Source: Bremerella cremea (GTDB taxonomy: Bacteria > Planctomycetota > Planctomycetia > Pirellulales > Pirellulaceae). Taken from it: DNA of 64,000 bases. Each line of letters begins with the position of its first letter. Within the stretch, counting starts at the first letter, position 1. Below, in pieces: positions 32,735 through 40,471 of the stretch. The notes below the pieces were generated by a model, which was given only the letters and a program-made list of their open reading frames with translations, ran no database searches and was not told where the DNA came from. The translations under genes were made by a program, and so were the position numbers. The stretch covers positions 1 through 64,000 of the forward strand of contig NZ_QPEX01000011.1 of the NCBI RefSeq assembly GCF_003335505.1, read 5' to 3'.

Positions 32735-33844
32735 ATGTCGATTTCCAGCACGAAACGAGGCGCGTTCACCCTCGTCGAGCTATTGGTCGTGATCGCGATC
32801 ATTGGTGTCTTGATTTCTTTGCTCTTGCCGGCAGTGCAACAAGCTCGCGAAGCCGCGCGGCGAATGCAATGCAGCAACAACTTGAAGCAACACGGCTTGG
32901 CCGTACATAACTTTGCTTCGACCTATAAAGACCAACTGCCGATGCTCGGTGAAGCCCAAGAAGGGGGCCATTGGACGGCTTTCATCCTGCCGTACATGGA
33001 ACAAGCCAACATGTACGAAGCGCTCACCTTCGGTTCGACCAACTGGGCCGCAGGGACCGCGATGAGCAATCCTTCGATCACCTCGGCCAACGCAGCCGAA
33101 CGGCAAATTGCTGCTTGTCAAACCAAGCTCGAAGCGATGACCTGTCCTTCGTCCACCGTCACCATGCCGATTTACGATGCTTCTGTCTATTCGCCACCTT
33201 GGTTTGTGGCCGCTCGGCAGCCAGCGAACTATCTGGGTGTGGTCACCGGCATTCAGCCGAACGACTGGAAACCGAGTGCAGGCTGGGGTCGATCAGGCAT
33301 CGGCTCGTGGACCGACGCCAGCGGCAACTCGCACCCGACCAAGGGGCATTATGAACTCGACGGCGTGTTCATCACGCGTCCTTCTAAGACATCCCGCATT
33401 GCTCAAGGGGGCATGGGGGGCGCTTGCCGGATGGCCGACATCACCGATGGGACTTCCAATACGCTGATGATTGGCGAAGCCGAACCAGACCCACAGTTGC
33501 AAACCCTGGCTTCGGTATCGGAAAACGCCAACACCGGGCGCAAAGACCACTGGGCCATCGGTGGCGACGACTTCGACAACTGGGAAGGAACGGACTGGTC
33601 GGAAATGGGTGGCTCGACCGGCGTGCGGATTAACTACCCTCGTCCCCAAGGTTCGCCCAACGATGCCTCCGATAGCGATCCAAACTGGGCAGCGTACGAA
33701 GTCAGCTTCAGCAGCCGTCACCCAGGCGGATGCAATTTCGTTTCGGCAGATGGCTCGGTCCGCTTCATTACAGAAACCATCAACGCTTCGATCTACAGCG
33801 CCCTTGGGACCCGCAGCAACGGAGAAGTCGTGACGACCCAGTAG
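32735..33844 (+). CDS. DUF1559 protein with prepilin-type N-terminus
   Basis: A 369-residue pseudopilin-like protein. [18 protein letters not shown] is a type IV prepilin cleavage/methylation signal (mature N-terminus Phe, Glu+5), followed by [20 protein letters not shown], the DUF1559 signature. The C-terminal H-x9-DG motif reads HPGGCNFVSADGSVRFI. Planctomycete genomes have many such proteins, thought to form surface or pseudopilus assemblies. AGGGAAAG precedes the ATG, a good terminator follows, and it is probably co-transcribed with the upstream lipoprotein gene. Confidence 0.95.
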   Translation: MSISSTKRGAFTLVELLVVIAIIGVLISLLLPAVQQAREAARRMQCSNNLKQHGLAVHNFASTYKDQLPMLGEAQEGGHWTAFILPYMEQANMYEALTFGSTNWAAGTAMSNPSITSANAAERQIAACQTKLEAMTCPSSTVTMPIYDASVYSPPWFVAARQPANYLGVVTGIQPNDWKPSAGWGRSGIGSWTDASGNSHPTKGHYELDGVFITRPSKTSRIAQGGMGGACRMADITDGTSNTLMIGEAEPDPQLQTLASVSENANTGRKDHWAIGGDDFDNWEGTDWSEMGGSTGVRINYPRPQGSPNDASDSDPNWAAYEVSFSSRHPGGCNFVSADGSVRFITETINASIYSALGTRSNGEVVTTQ

Positions 33845-33876
33845 TCGCCAGCATTAGCGAACCTTCGCATCCACTA

Positions 33877-33908
33877 TAAGGACGCCTTTCTTTGCGAGAG
33901 GCGTCCTT
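33877..33908 (+). terminator. Rho-independent terminator after the DUF1559 gene
   Basis: AAGGACGCCT (33877-33886) pairs with AGGCGTCCTT (33898-33907) with an 11-base loop, 33 bases after the stop. Confidence 0.8.
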
Positions 33909-33967
33909 TGTACGTGATGAACCCTGCCAAATTTTCGCCCCGCACGATCATCAATCGGCGGTCAGCT

Positions 33968-34864
33968 TCACTGTTCCTTCTTTGGCTCAACCAAGATCTC
34001 TTTCAACAGCCAATCGCCGGCCAGTTTCGGCCACTGGGTAACACGCTGCTCGGTGGGGCGCAGGCCGTAGCCGTGGCCACCTTGCGGGAAGATATGCAGT
34101 TCCGCCGGAACATCGTGTTGCTTGAGACCTAAGTAGTAGGCCGCACTACCGGTCGCAGAGACGCGGTCGTCGCTGGCATGAACCAAGAAGGTCGGGGGCG
34201 TGTTTTCGTCAACGCTGGTTTGCGGTGTCAACTCGGCTGGTTGCCCCTCTGGGTTCAAGTAAGCAGGATAGATCAGCAGGGCGAAGTTCGGGCGAGGATC
34301 AAGCTGATCAACCGCATCGACTTCTTCGTAGGTGTTCTCTGTGGCGTTCGACGTAACGGCAGCCAGATTGCCTCCGGCCGAGAAACCGAGGATGCCAATT
34401 TTGTCAGGGTCGATCTTCCAATCGGTCGCATGCGCCCGAACCAGACGAATGGCGCGTTGGGCATCTTTCAGCGGATTCTCATGCGGTTCGCCTTCTTTCG
34501 CCCGAGGCACACGATAGTGCAAAATCACCCCAGTGATACCAATCTCGTTGAGCCAGGTCGCGACTTCGGTTCCTTCTAAATCGTACGCCAAGATGTGGTA
34601 GCCCCCGCCAGGACAAATTACGACGGCCGCTCCGGTGTCTTTGGCCGGGTCAGGCTTATAGACGGTCACGGTTGGTTTCGTTACCTTGGTCACCTTGCGA
34701 CCAATTCGCTCGTCGATCACCTCTACAATTTCCTCTTTCTCACCTTTCCCCAGCCCCGGCACTTTGCCTTCCGGCCAAATCGCCTCGCTGATTGGTTCGG
34801 CAGCGGACAAGGAAGATACCATCAGCAACACAAAGAGGCAGCTCGATCGTAGCAGGGTGTTCAT
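33968..34864 (-). CDS. Exported alpha/beta-hydrolase esterase
   Basis: A 298-residue secreted esterase of the BD-FAE/acetyl-xylan-esterase-like group. Signal peptide LLRSSCLFVLLMVSSLSAA; oxyanion motif CPGGGYH at 84-90; nucleophile S162 in GFSAGG; acid D232 or D233 in ASDDRV; base H264 in GGHGYG. The triad is complete. Substrate is probably an acetylated polysaccharide or xenobiotic ester; neighbours give no further hint. ATG at 34864. Confidence 0.88.
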   Translation of the reverse strand: MNTLLRSSCLFVLLMVSSLSAAEPISEAIWPEGKVPGLGKGEKEEIVEVIDERIGRKVTKVTKPTVTVYKPDPAKDTGAAVVICPGGGYHILAYDLEGTEVATWLNEIGITGVILHYRVPRAKEGEPHENPLKDAQRAIRLVRAHATDWKIDPDKIGILGFSAGGNLAAVTSNATENTYEEVDAVDQLDPRPNFALLIYPAYLNPEGQPAELTPQTSVDENTPPTFLVHASDDRVSATGSAAYYLGLKQHDVPAELHIFPQGGHGYGLRPTEQRVTQWPKLAGDWLLKEILVEPKKEQ

Positions 34865-35211
34865 GGGGAAGATTCTCGACTGGAAGAGGTGTCAGAAAAA
34901 AAGTGGGGTAGGCACCAAACGTGGTTAGAATGGTATAAGCTTCTGAGCGTACCCTTCCGCTAAGCCGTTTGCAAACCTTCCTGAGGGGAACAAACACCAA
35001 AGGGCTTTGCTTTTAGGCACGCGGTTTGCAAAAGCCTTTTTCCCATCAGCCCCCACAAACTTCGCTCGATTGAAGGTTTGGTAAATTACTTTGCCATAAT
35101 TGGTAAAGAACGTGATAATATACCCCGATAACCCTTGCGGAACGGGGACTGATTAAGCATTAATAGTATGCTGACACTTCCATTTACTTTCTGACTTTAG
35201 GAACCCTACCC
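34865..35211. other. Divergent intergenic region
   Basis: About 350 bases. GTTTGCAAA occurs twice (near 34969 and 35023), and AAAGGGCTTTGC (near 35000) can pair imperfectly with GCAAAAGCCTTTTT (near 35029-35042), a possible terminator or hairpin. The AT-rich segment 35080-35130 is the likely promoter of the next gene. Confidence 0.4.
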
Positions 35212-35688
35212 ATGGGTGGCAAAGCCGTTGCCGTCGTTTTGCTCGATGGCCAGTCGGCGGGCGGAACGTACCTTCTTCGTTGCATTACCGATGCTCTTGA
35301 AGGGGACACACTTCCCAACTTGACCTTACTTCCCACCACGCCCATCGAGGCCCTGCACGAGGCGCAAATCACTTCTCCGCATGGGGTTATGTTCCTTGGA
35401 ACTTCGATAGCCCAGCGAGACACCGAAATTGGTCGATTGACCGATATCGATCTCTGGAATCCCCAAGAATATAAGCACGAGTTGTTGAATACTTGGCATC
35501 GCAAGCTGACCAAGGGGAAGAAGGAAAACACGATCCCAGCTAACGCGCGAGCTCTCTTCCTGCATCACGAAGAGCGAATCGAACCGGAGCAGTTGGAATC
35601 GGTTATCCTACCGATGGTTCGCCGCGTTGCGCTCTGGACACGATTCTGGAACAATCAGCAACATCGCAAAAAGGCTTCTGCCTCGTAA
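35212..35688 (+). CDS. Hypothetical protein
   Basis: A 158-residue soluble protein not recognised. AGGAA 9 bases upstream supports the ATG at 35212. The N-terminus (KAVAVVLLDGQSAGGTYLLR) looks like a beta-strand/loop/helix start, and GVMFLGTSIAQRDTEIG follows mid-protein; the C-terminus is helical and basic. No signal peptide. It converges on the nuclease gene at 35730. Confidence 0.6.
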   Translation: MGGKAVAVVLLDGQSAGGTYLLRCITDALEGDTLPNLTLLPTTPIEALHEAQITSPHGVMFLGTSIAQRDTEIGRLTDIDLWNPQEYKHELLNTWHRKLTKGKKENTIPANARALFLHHEERIEPEQLESVILPMVRRVALWTRFWNNQQHRKKASAS

Positions 35689-35729
35689 TCCTTGGCGGTT
35701 GCTGCAATGGAAACGGCGTGGTGCGATCC

Positions 35730-36584
35730 TCACCCGCCGCAGATGCTGCATGGTTTGCCCTCTTCGGCGTTGCAATACTTCCCCCGCTTCGTCTTGCCAA
35801 AGTGTTTGCAAGACGCGTTGTGCCGCACACCGCTCGAGGTGTTAAGCCAGAATTTGGTGGGGGTCGTTGGCTCGGATGGATCTTTCTCAGCGGCCACTTC
35901 TTTCCGCCGCTTCTCATCTAAACGAAAACGCCACGGCTGTTGTGGCTCGTGATCTTGCCACAGCCCGACTTTTTTCTCCGCCGCTATGGCCTGCGTTTCG
36001 GCCAACTGCTTGTCGCCGCTGAAATGACGATAGTGCCAAGCCCATCCGTCGGTGATCATTTGCCGATTGACCCATTGCCCATCCAGGTAAACCTGGCCCA
36101 GAATTCTTCCATAACTATCGCTCTTCTCGTAAGTAACGAGCACCTGTTTGCCATAAACCAAACGGTTGAGCGATTGGCGACTTTTGTTACCGTAAGCCTG
36201 GCCACTTTCGGGCGCGTCGATTCCATCGAGGCGAATACGATGTTCGGTCTTCTTGTCGTCTAACACGACGATCGTGTCGCCATCGGCAACATAGATCACT
36301 TTGCCGCGCAATAGGTTAAGTGGATGGTCCGTTACCCATTGCCGATCCGCTACGGATAGCCGTGCCTGCGGAATAAGCACGATTTGCCCAGATTGTGGCA
36401 ACAACGCGACCTGATCTTCTTCGAGGTACGCCAAGCGATATTTTGCGAGAATTTTATCTTCGTGGTCGTGCCACTCGCGCAGCAAATCGACCAGCGGTGG
36501 ATCTGGCTGGGCTTGGGCCAGGGTGAAAGAGAGTGGCAGCAGTGCCAGCACGAGCCCACAAACAAACGCAATCGTTCGATTCAT
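35730..36584 (-). CDS. Exported thermonuclease (SNase-like) with Cys-rich tail
   Basis: A 284-residue exported protein. After a signal peptide (IAFVCGLVLALLPLSFTLAQ) and a helical spacer, a staphylococcal-nuclease-like domain (about 95-215) shows YVADGDTI, RLDGIDAPESGQ, and KSDSYGRILGQVY, with the catalytic Arg/Glu/Arg and calcium-binding Asp positions recognisable. The last 41 residues (WLNTSSGVRHNASCKHF ... CSICGG) form a small Cys/His module, probably metal-binding, seen on several planctomycete nucleases. Likely periplasmic or secreted DNA/RNA degradation. The ATG at 36584 was used instead of the preceding TTG. Confidence 0.88.
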   Translation of the reverse strand: MNRTIAFVCGLVLALLPLSFTLAQAQPDPPLVDLLREWHDHEDKILAKYRLAYLEEDQVALLPQSGQIVLIPQARLSVADRQWVTDHPLNLLRGKVIYVADGDTIVVLDDKKTEHRIRLDGIDAPESGQAYGNKSRQSLNRLVYGKQVLVTYEKSDSYGRILGQVYLDGQWVNRQMITDGWAWHYRHFSGDKQLAETQAIAAEKKVGLWQDHEPQQPWRFRLDEKRRKEVAAEKDPSEPTTPTKFWLNTSSGVRHNASCKHFGKTKRGKYCNAEEGKPCSICGG

Positions 36585-36664
36585 CAAGAGAAACTATCTT
36601 GCTCGACGCAGATACCGCGCACTTTGATCTGCGCCGAGCGAAGATAGCCTTTTCCATTATAGGT

Positions 36665-37846
36665 TTACTTGTTCAAAGCGGCAGCCGCTGCGTTTTGGAA
36701 ATCCTTGCGCAGCTCGCTGGCATCGCTATTGGGGAAGTTCGATCGTTGCACGAGCAAGATATAGGCTCGCTTCTTTTCAGGGTCGCCCCAGCTTTGTGTG
36801 CCGAATGCTCCCCCATGACCGAAACTACCTTTGCTGAGCGACTCGGTAACACCTTGCGGCTCTTGCACCACGCAGTAACCTAGTCCCCAGCCGTTGCCCG
36901 GCGTGAAACCGGTAACGATGTCACCTGTTTGCAACTTGGTAAGTTCTTTCACCGAATCGCGGCTGAGGATCTTAGCATCGCCTAAGAAACCGCCGTTGAG
37001 CATCATGTTGTAAAATTTCGACAAGTCGCGAGCTGTCGAATACAAACCGGCACTGGGGTTGGGGTACGGGTCGGTCTCGAAGTTACCGATCCAGCTATCC
37101 GCTTCGGTCAACTCGCCTGAGTCCTTGTCTTTTGCGTACAAGGTTGCAATCCGAGATTTTTGCTTTTCGTTGGGGTGAAAGGTGGTCGCGTTCATCTTTA
37201 AAGGGTCCAAGATACGCTCTTGCAGGAACTCGCCGTAGGGCTTGCCGGAGGCAACTTCGATCACGCGGCCAACCACATTAAGCCCAGGGCTATATTCCCA
37301 CTTGGTACCTGGCTCGTAGCGCAGTGGTCGCTGAGCAATTTCCTTGGCGGTGCTTTCAAGCGAACCAACCACCCGTTGGCTTCCACCGAGACCAGCGGTG
37401 TGCGTCAGGCACTGGCGAACCGTGATTGGCTTATCGAGCAGTTTGCCATCGAGTTTCACCTCGGCGAACTCCGGGATGTACTTCGAGACGGGATCGTCCA
37501 GGCCAACTTTGCCTTCTTCGACCAAGGTCATTAGGGCCGTTGCGGTGATCGGCTTGGTCATTGAAGCAATCGCGAACATTGCCCCAGGTCGCATCGGTTT
37601 GTCTGCTTTCAAGTTCGCCTTGCCGAGCCCGCTGAGGTGAACGACCTTGCCATCTTCGATCACCAAGGTAACGGCGCCAGCGACATCGTTGTCGTTGATA
37701 TGCTTGGCAACCGCTTCGTTTACGCTTTCGATCGCCGGCGGCTTGCGTCGTTTTTCCTGCGCCAATGCTGGGCAGGCCACTGCCAAGCACAACAATACGG
37801 TCAGAACACGGCTAAGTGTCCAAGGAGAAGCAAGCATCGCAATCAT
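36665..37846 (-). CDS. Exported serine beta-lactamase/esterase-family hydrolase
   Basis: A 393-residue class C-like serine hydrolase (beta-lactamase/EstB/DD-peptidase fold). Signal peptide with VLTVLLCLAVACPALAQ; nucleophile motif S95-M-T-K98; second motif Y185-S-P in WEYSPGLNVV; third motif HGG in SFGHGGAFGTQSW. Such HGG proteins are mostly esterases or peptidases, not true antibiotic beta-lactamases. ATG at 37846. It is divergent from a His/Cys-rich exported protein, with a 9-base inverted repeat between. Confidence 0.88.
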   Translation of the reverse strand: MIAMLASPWTLSRVLTVLLCLAVACPALAQEKRRKPPAIESVNEAVAKHINDNDVAGAVTLVIEDGKVVHLSGLGKANLKADKPMRPGAMFAIASMTKPITATALMTLVEEGKVGLDDPVSKYIPEFAEVKLDGKLLDKPITVRQCLTHTAGLGGSQRVVGSLESTAKEIAQRPLRYEPGTKWEYSPGLNVVGRVIEVASGKPYGEFLQERILDPLKMNATTFHPNEKQKSRIATLYAKDKDSGELTEADSWIGNFETDPYPNPSAGLYSTARDLSKFYNMMLNGGFLGDAKILSRDSVKELTKLQTGDIVTGFTPGNGWGLGYCVVQEPQGVTESLSKGSFGHGGAFGTQSWGDPEKKRAYILLVQRSNFPNSDASELRKDFQNAAAAALNK

Positions 37847-37990
37847 CCTACTTACGAAACATGTTTTGGAGGGGAAAGCCGCAGCCTACCGCAATCCATC
37901 GCTCTGTCAAGCTTCTCGTTCCCCCCTCTTCCTGGCCAGTATCCGCCGCAAATTCAGGATAAAGTGCGGCTAATTCCATTGAGTCAAGCG

Positions 37991-38012
37991 AGCTATTCTG
38001 CCTAGAATAGCT
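37991..38012. promoter_or_regulatory. Perfect 9-base inverted repeat in divergent promoter region
   Basis: AGCTATTCT (37991-37999) and AGAATAGCT (38004-38012) are separated by GCCT. It lies 145 bases from the leftward hydrolase start and about 33 bases upstream of the rightward gene, a position fitting an operator. Confidence 0.4.
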
Positions 38013-38044
38013 GATGGATCGTGTTTGATCCTCAACCTCTATCT

Positions 38045-38488
38045 ATGGTGCCCATGCGACGCATTGGTAGTTACGCTCTGATTACCACCTATTTGGTGGT
38101 GCAGCTGTTCGGCCAGGCCATACATGCCTGGAGCGGCTGCGAACATGCGCACCTGCCAGGGCTGATGGCGTCGCACGCCACGCTTGCTCACCATGGTGCC
38201 TGTGGCCAGGCCGATGACCATGGTCATCGTCATCTTCAAGTTGCCGACACGCATTGCAACTTAGCCCAGCCCGGCCAAGACCCTGGTTGGAATGCTGGTC
38301 ATCAGCACCGTCTGACGATCGACGGCTGTTTGCTTTGCCAGCACTTGACACTGGGCCAGATCGCTCCGACGACGACCCACCTTGTCGACGCATCAATCCC
38401 TCTCGAATCGCTTGTTCTCCAATCGTCGCGTCCAACTCTTAACCGATGGCTTGGACCGAATTCTCCCCGGGCTCCTCCGGTAGCGTAA
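38045..38488 (+). CDS. His/Cys-rich exported or membrane-anchored small protein
   Basis: A 147-residue protein of unknown family. One hydrophobic helix (YALITTYLVVQLFGQAIHAW) is followed by a segment very rich in His and Cys (CEHAH, HHGAC, DDHGHRHLQ, DTHC, GHQH) and a CLLC pair, ending in RAPPVA. The CxxC plus terminal R-x-PP pattern faintly recalls DUF2946 proteins, but I am not sure. Metal binding is a reasonable guess. The start is uncertain: GTG at 38021, ATG at 38045 and ATG at 38054 are all possible. Confidence 0.55.
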   Translation: MVPMRRIGSYALITTYLVVQLFGQAIHAWSGCEHAHLPGLMASHATLAHHGACGQADDHGHRHLQVADTHCNLAQPGQDPGWNAGHQHRLTIDGCLLCQHLTLGQIAPTTTHLVDASIPLESLVLQSSRPTLNRWLGPNSPRAPPVA

Positions 38489-38718
38489 CTTGAAACGAGC
38501 GCACTGCGGCGCTGTTTGTCCGTTTGTCCCGCTAGGGAAGACGGTTTCAATCTGGCATGGGGCTAACCAATTGGCTGTCCCCTAAGCCTAAGTTTCCTGA
38601 ACGCTCAAGCTCTGCACCATTCGTGTCTGGGCTTCTGGTGTACCGAAGCTATCCCTACATTTAATATCGCCAACGTGCTTCGCGCGTTTGGCTGCCCATA
38701 CGAAAGAGAATTCGCATA

Positions 38719-39651
38719 ATGTCTTCGCGCAAAGGTTTTACACTCGTCGAGCTGTTGGTGGTGATTGCCATCATCGGCGTTTTGATTGCTCTTCTTCTTC
38801 CTGCGGTGCAACAAGCCCGTGAAGCGGCACGCCGGATTTCGTGCTTCAACAATTTGAAGCAGCTTGGTCTGGCAATGCACAACTATCACGACACATTTGG
38901 CTCGTTCCCCAGCGGCTATATCGCGACCAATACCGATCACAAAACGCCATTGGCCACCGGCAACCCTGGTTGGGGCTGGGCGTCGTTGATTTTGCCACAG
39001 ATGGAACAGCGCAACTTGGCTGATTCGATCAACTTTCGTTTAAGCATCTTGGACCCTAGTAACCAAGCTGCCCGCACGACACTAATGCAAGCCTATTCCT
39101 GTCCGAGTGATCGCGCACCGGAGGTCTTTCATATTCACGACGAAAGTGAGAACGAGCTAACCGAACTGGCTTCTGCAAATTACGTCGGCTGTTTCGGCAC
39201 GACAGAAATCGACGTCTGCGAAGGCTTGGCCTCAGGCCAGAAGTGCATGGGAACTGGCATGCTCGATCACAACGGTCGCTACGGCATGAAGGACGTAATC
39301 GACGGAACCAGCAACACGATGATGATCGGCGAACGGGCCTCGCCCCTTTACAGCGACCACGTCGAACTTAGCACCTGGGTTGGAGCCGTCAGTGGCGGAG
39401 AAGAAGCGGCTGTGCGAATCTTAGGGATTGCTGACCATCCGCCAAACAGCCAGTACCACCAACACAATGGCAGCAGCGGCGGTCACGAACACCAACACCT
39501 CGACGACTTCGGCAGCCGCCACCCCGCCGGCACCAACTTTGTCTTCGCCGACGGTTCGGTTCATCTCATCACCGAAACGATCGACGTCGCCGTCTACCAA
39601 GCCCTCGCCACCCGCGCCGGCGGCGAAATGGTTTCCGGCGATGCGTTCTAA
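38719..39651 (+). CDS. DUF1559 protein with prepilin-type N-terminus and His cluster
   Basis: A 310-residue pseudopilin-like protein. [19 protein letters not shown] is the prepilin signal, [20 protein letters not shown] the DUF1559 block, and [17 protein letters not shown] the H-x9-DG motif. Unlike the first DUF1559 protein here, a His-rich insert ([15 protein letters not shown]) sits just before the C-terminal motif. It follows the His/Cys-rich gene by 230 bases on the same strand. AGAGAA precedes the ATG. Confidence 0.95.
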   Translation: MSSRKGFTLVELLVVIAIIGVLIALLLPAVQQAREAARRISCFNNLKQLGLAMHNYHDTFGSFPSGYIATNTDHKTPLATGNPGWGWASLILPQMEQRNLADSINFRLSILDPSNQAARTTLMQAYSCPSDRAPEVFHIHDESENELTELASANYVGCFGTTEIDVCEGLASGQKCMGTGMLDHNGRYGMKDVIDGTSNTMMIGERASPLYSDHVELSTWVGAVSGGEEAAVRILGIADHPPNSQYHQHNGSSGGHEHQHLDDFGSRHPAGTNFVFADGSVHLITETIDVAVYQALATRAGGEMVSGDAF

Positions 39652-39739
39652 ATGCTGGCTCTGATGTTTCGCGACCATGCCCATGATGCTGTGGGCATGG
39701 TGGGGACATTGTAATTGATCTCGATCGTAAGGGTTGTCT

Positions 39740-40471
39740 CTAGCTTGCAATTTCAGCAACAACTCTTCCGGCTAACTGTGCGGCAAAAGTTCGCAAGCTA
39801 GTCATAGTGTCGATCTCCGAGTACGTGCCTTTGGCAGCATGTACCTTAGAACTCAACATGAATGCCGCAGCGTCGCAAAGCTTCTCTTGCATTAGCTTCT
39901 TACAAAGCAAATGGTAACGATCTGCATAGGATGCTCCTATAAACTCTTCCAAGACAGGAAAGTGAGGGGATCGATCATTAACAGGCCGACGGGATTTCGG
40001 ACAATCTTCTAGCAACATCATCCAGCCAACAAATGGTTTCACTTGGTCGCCCAACGCTCCCTCTCGGTATGCTGTATCGAGATCAACTGCTGTACCGATG
40101 GCCTCTTCTGTCCTGTTGTTAAAGTTATTGCCAAACGACCCCACTTGGCTCTTAAATTCAACTGCCGCAATCAATCGCCCCGCATGTGTTACCAGCAAGT
40201 CCCACCTTTTCGTTGGACGATAGAAGCCTGGCAACGTTAGAAGAGAACTCGTCAGATGCAAACTGCTTTTTGGCAATCCATGTGATGTTACCACATCGCA
40301 AATCAGGCGGACGAAACCATCCATATTCTTGCCGGCAGTCACTTCAGCACGCGTCCCCTGATCGGAACGCCCGATGTCCTTCTGCCGATCGGCAGCCGAT
40401 TGTCGTGCTTGCCAAAACAGTCGAACTGCCCTGCGAGTCTTTTTGTCGAAATCACCGAGATCGACACTCAT
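39740..40471 (-). CDS. Type II restriction endonuclease, XhoI/PaeR7I family
   Basis: A 243-residue endonuclease. The block RWDLLVTHAGRLIAAVEFKS then GSFGNNFNNRTEEAIG matches PaeR7I/XhoI; D91, E105 and K107 form the PD-(D/E)xK site. The family cuts CTCGAG. Length matches family members (about 245). Its start overlaps the methylase stop by 4 bases, so it is translated after the methylase. The gene is more AT-rich than its neighbours, a sign of transfer. Confidence 0.9.
   Translation of the reverse strand: MSVDLGDFDKKTRRAVRLFWQARQSAADRQKDIGRSDQGTRAEVTAGKNMDGFVRLICDVVTSHGLPKSSLHLTSSLLTLPGFYRPTKRWDLLVTHAGRLIAAVEFKSQVGSFGNNFNNRTEEAIGTAVDLDTAYREGALGDQVKPFVGWMMLLEDCPKSRRPVNDRSPHFPVLEEFIGASYADRYHLLCKKLMQEKLCDAAAFMLSSKVHAAKGTYSEIDTMTSLRTFAAQLAGRVVAEIAS

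Noticed and set aside
36665..37846. Antibiotic-resistance beta-lactamase
   Set aside because: The SxxK, YSP and HGG motifs fit the esterase/peptidase side of the family as well, and there is no AmpR-type regulator; resistance is not supported.
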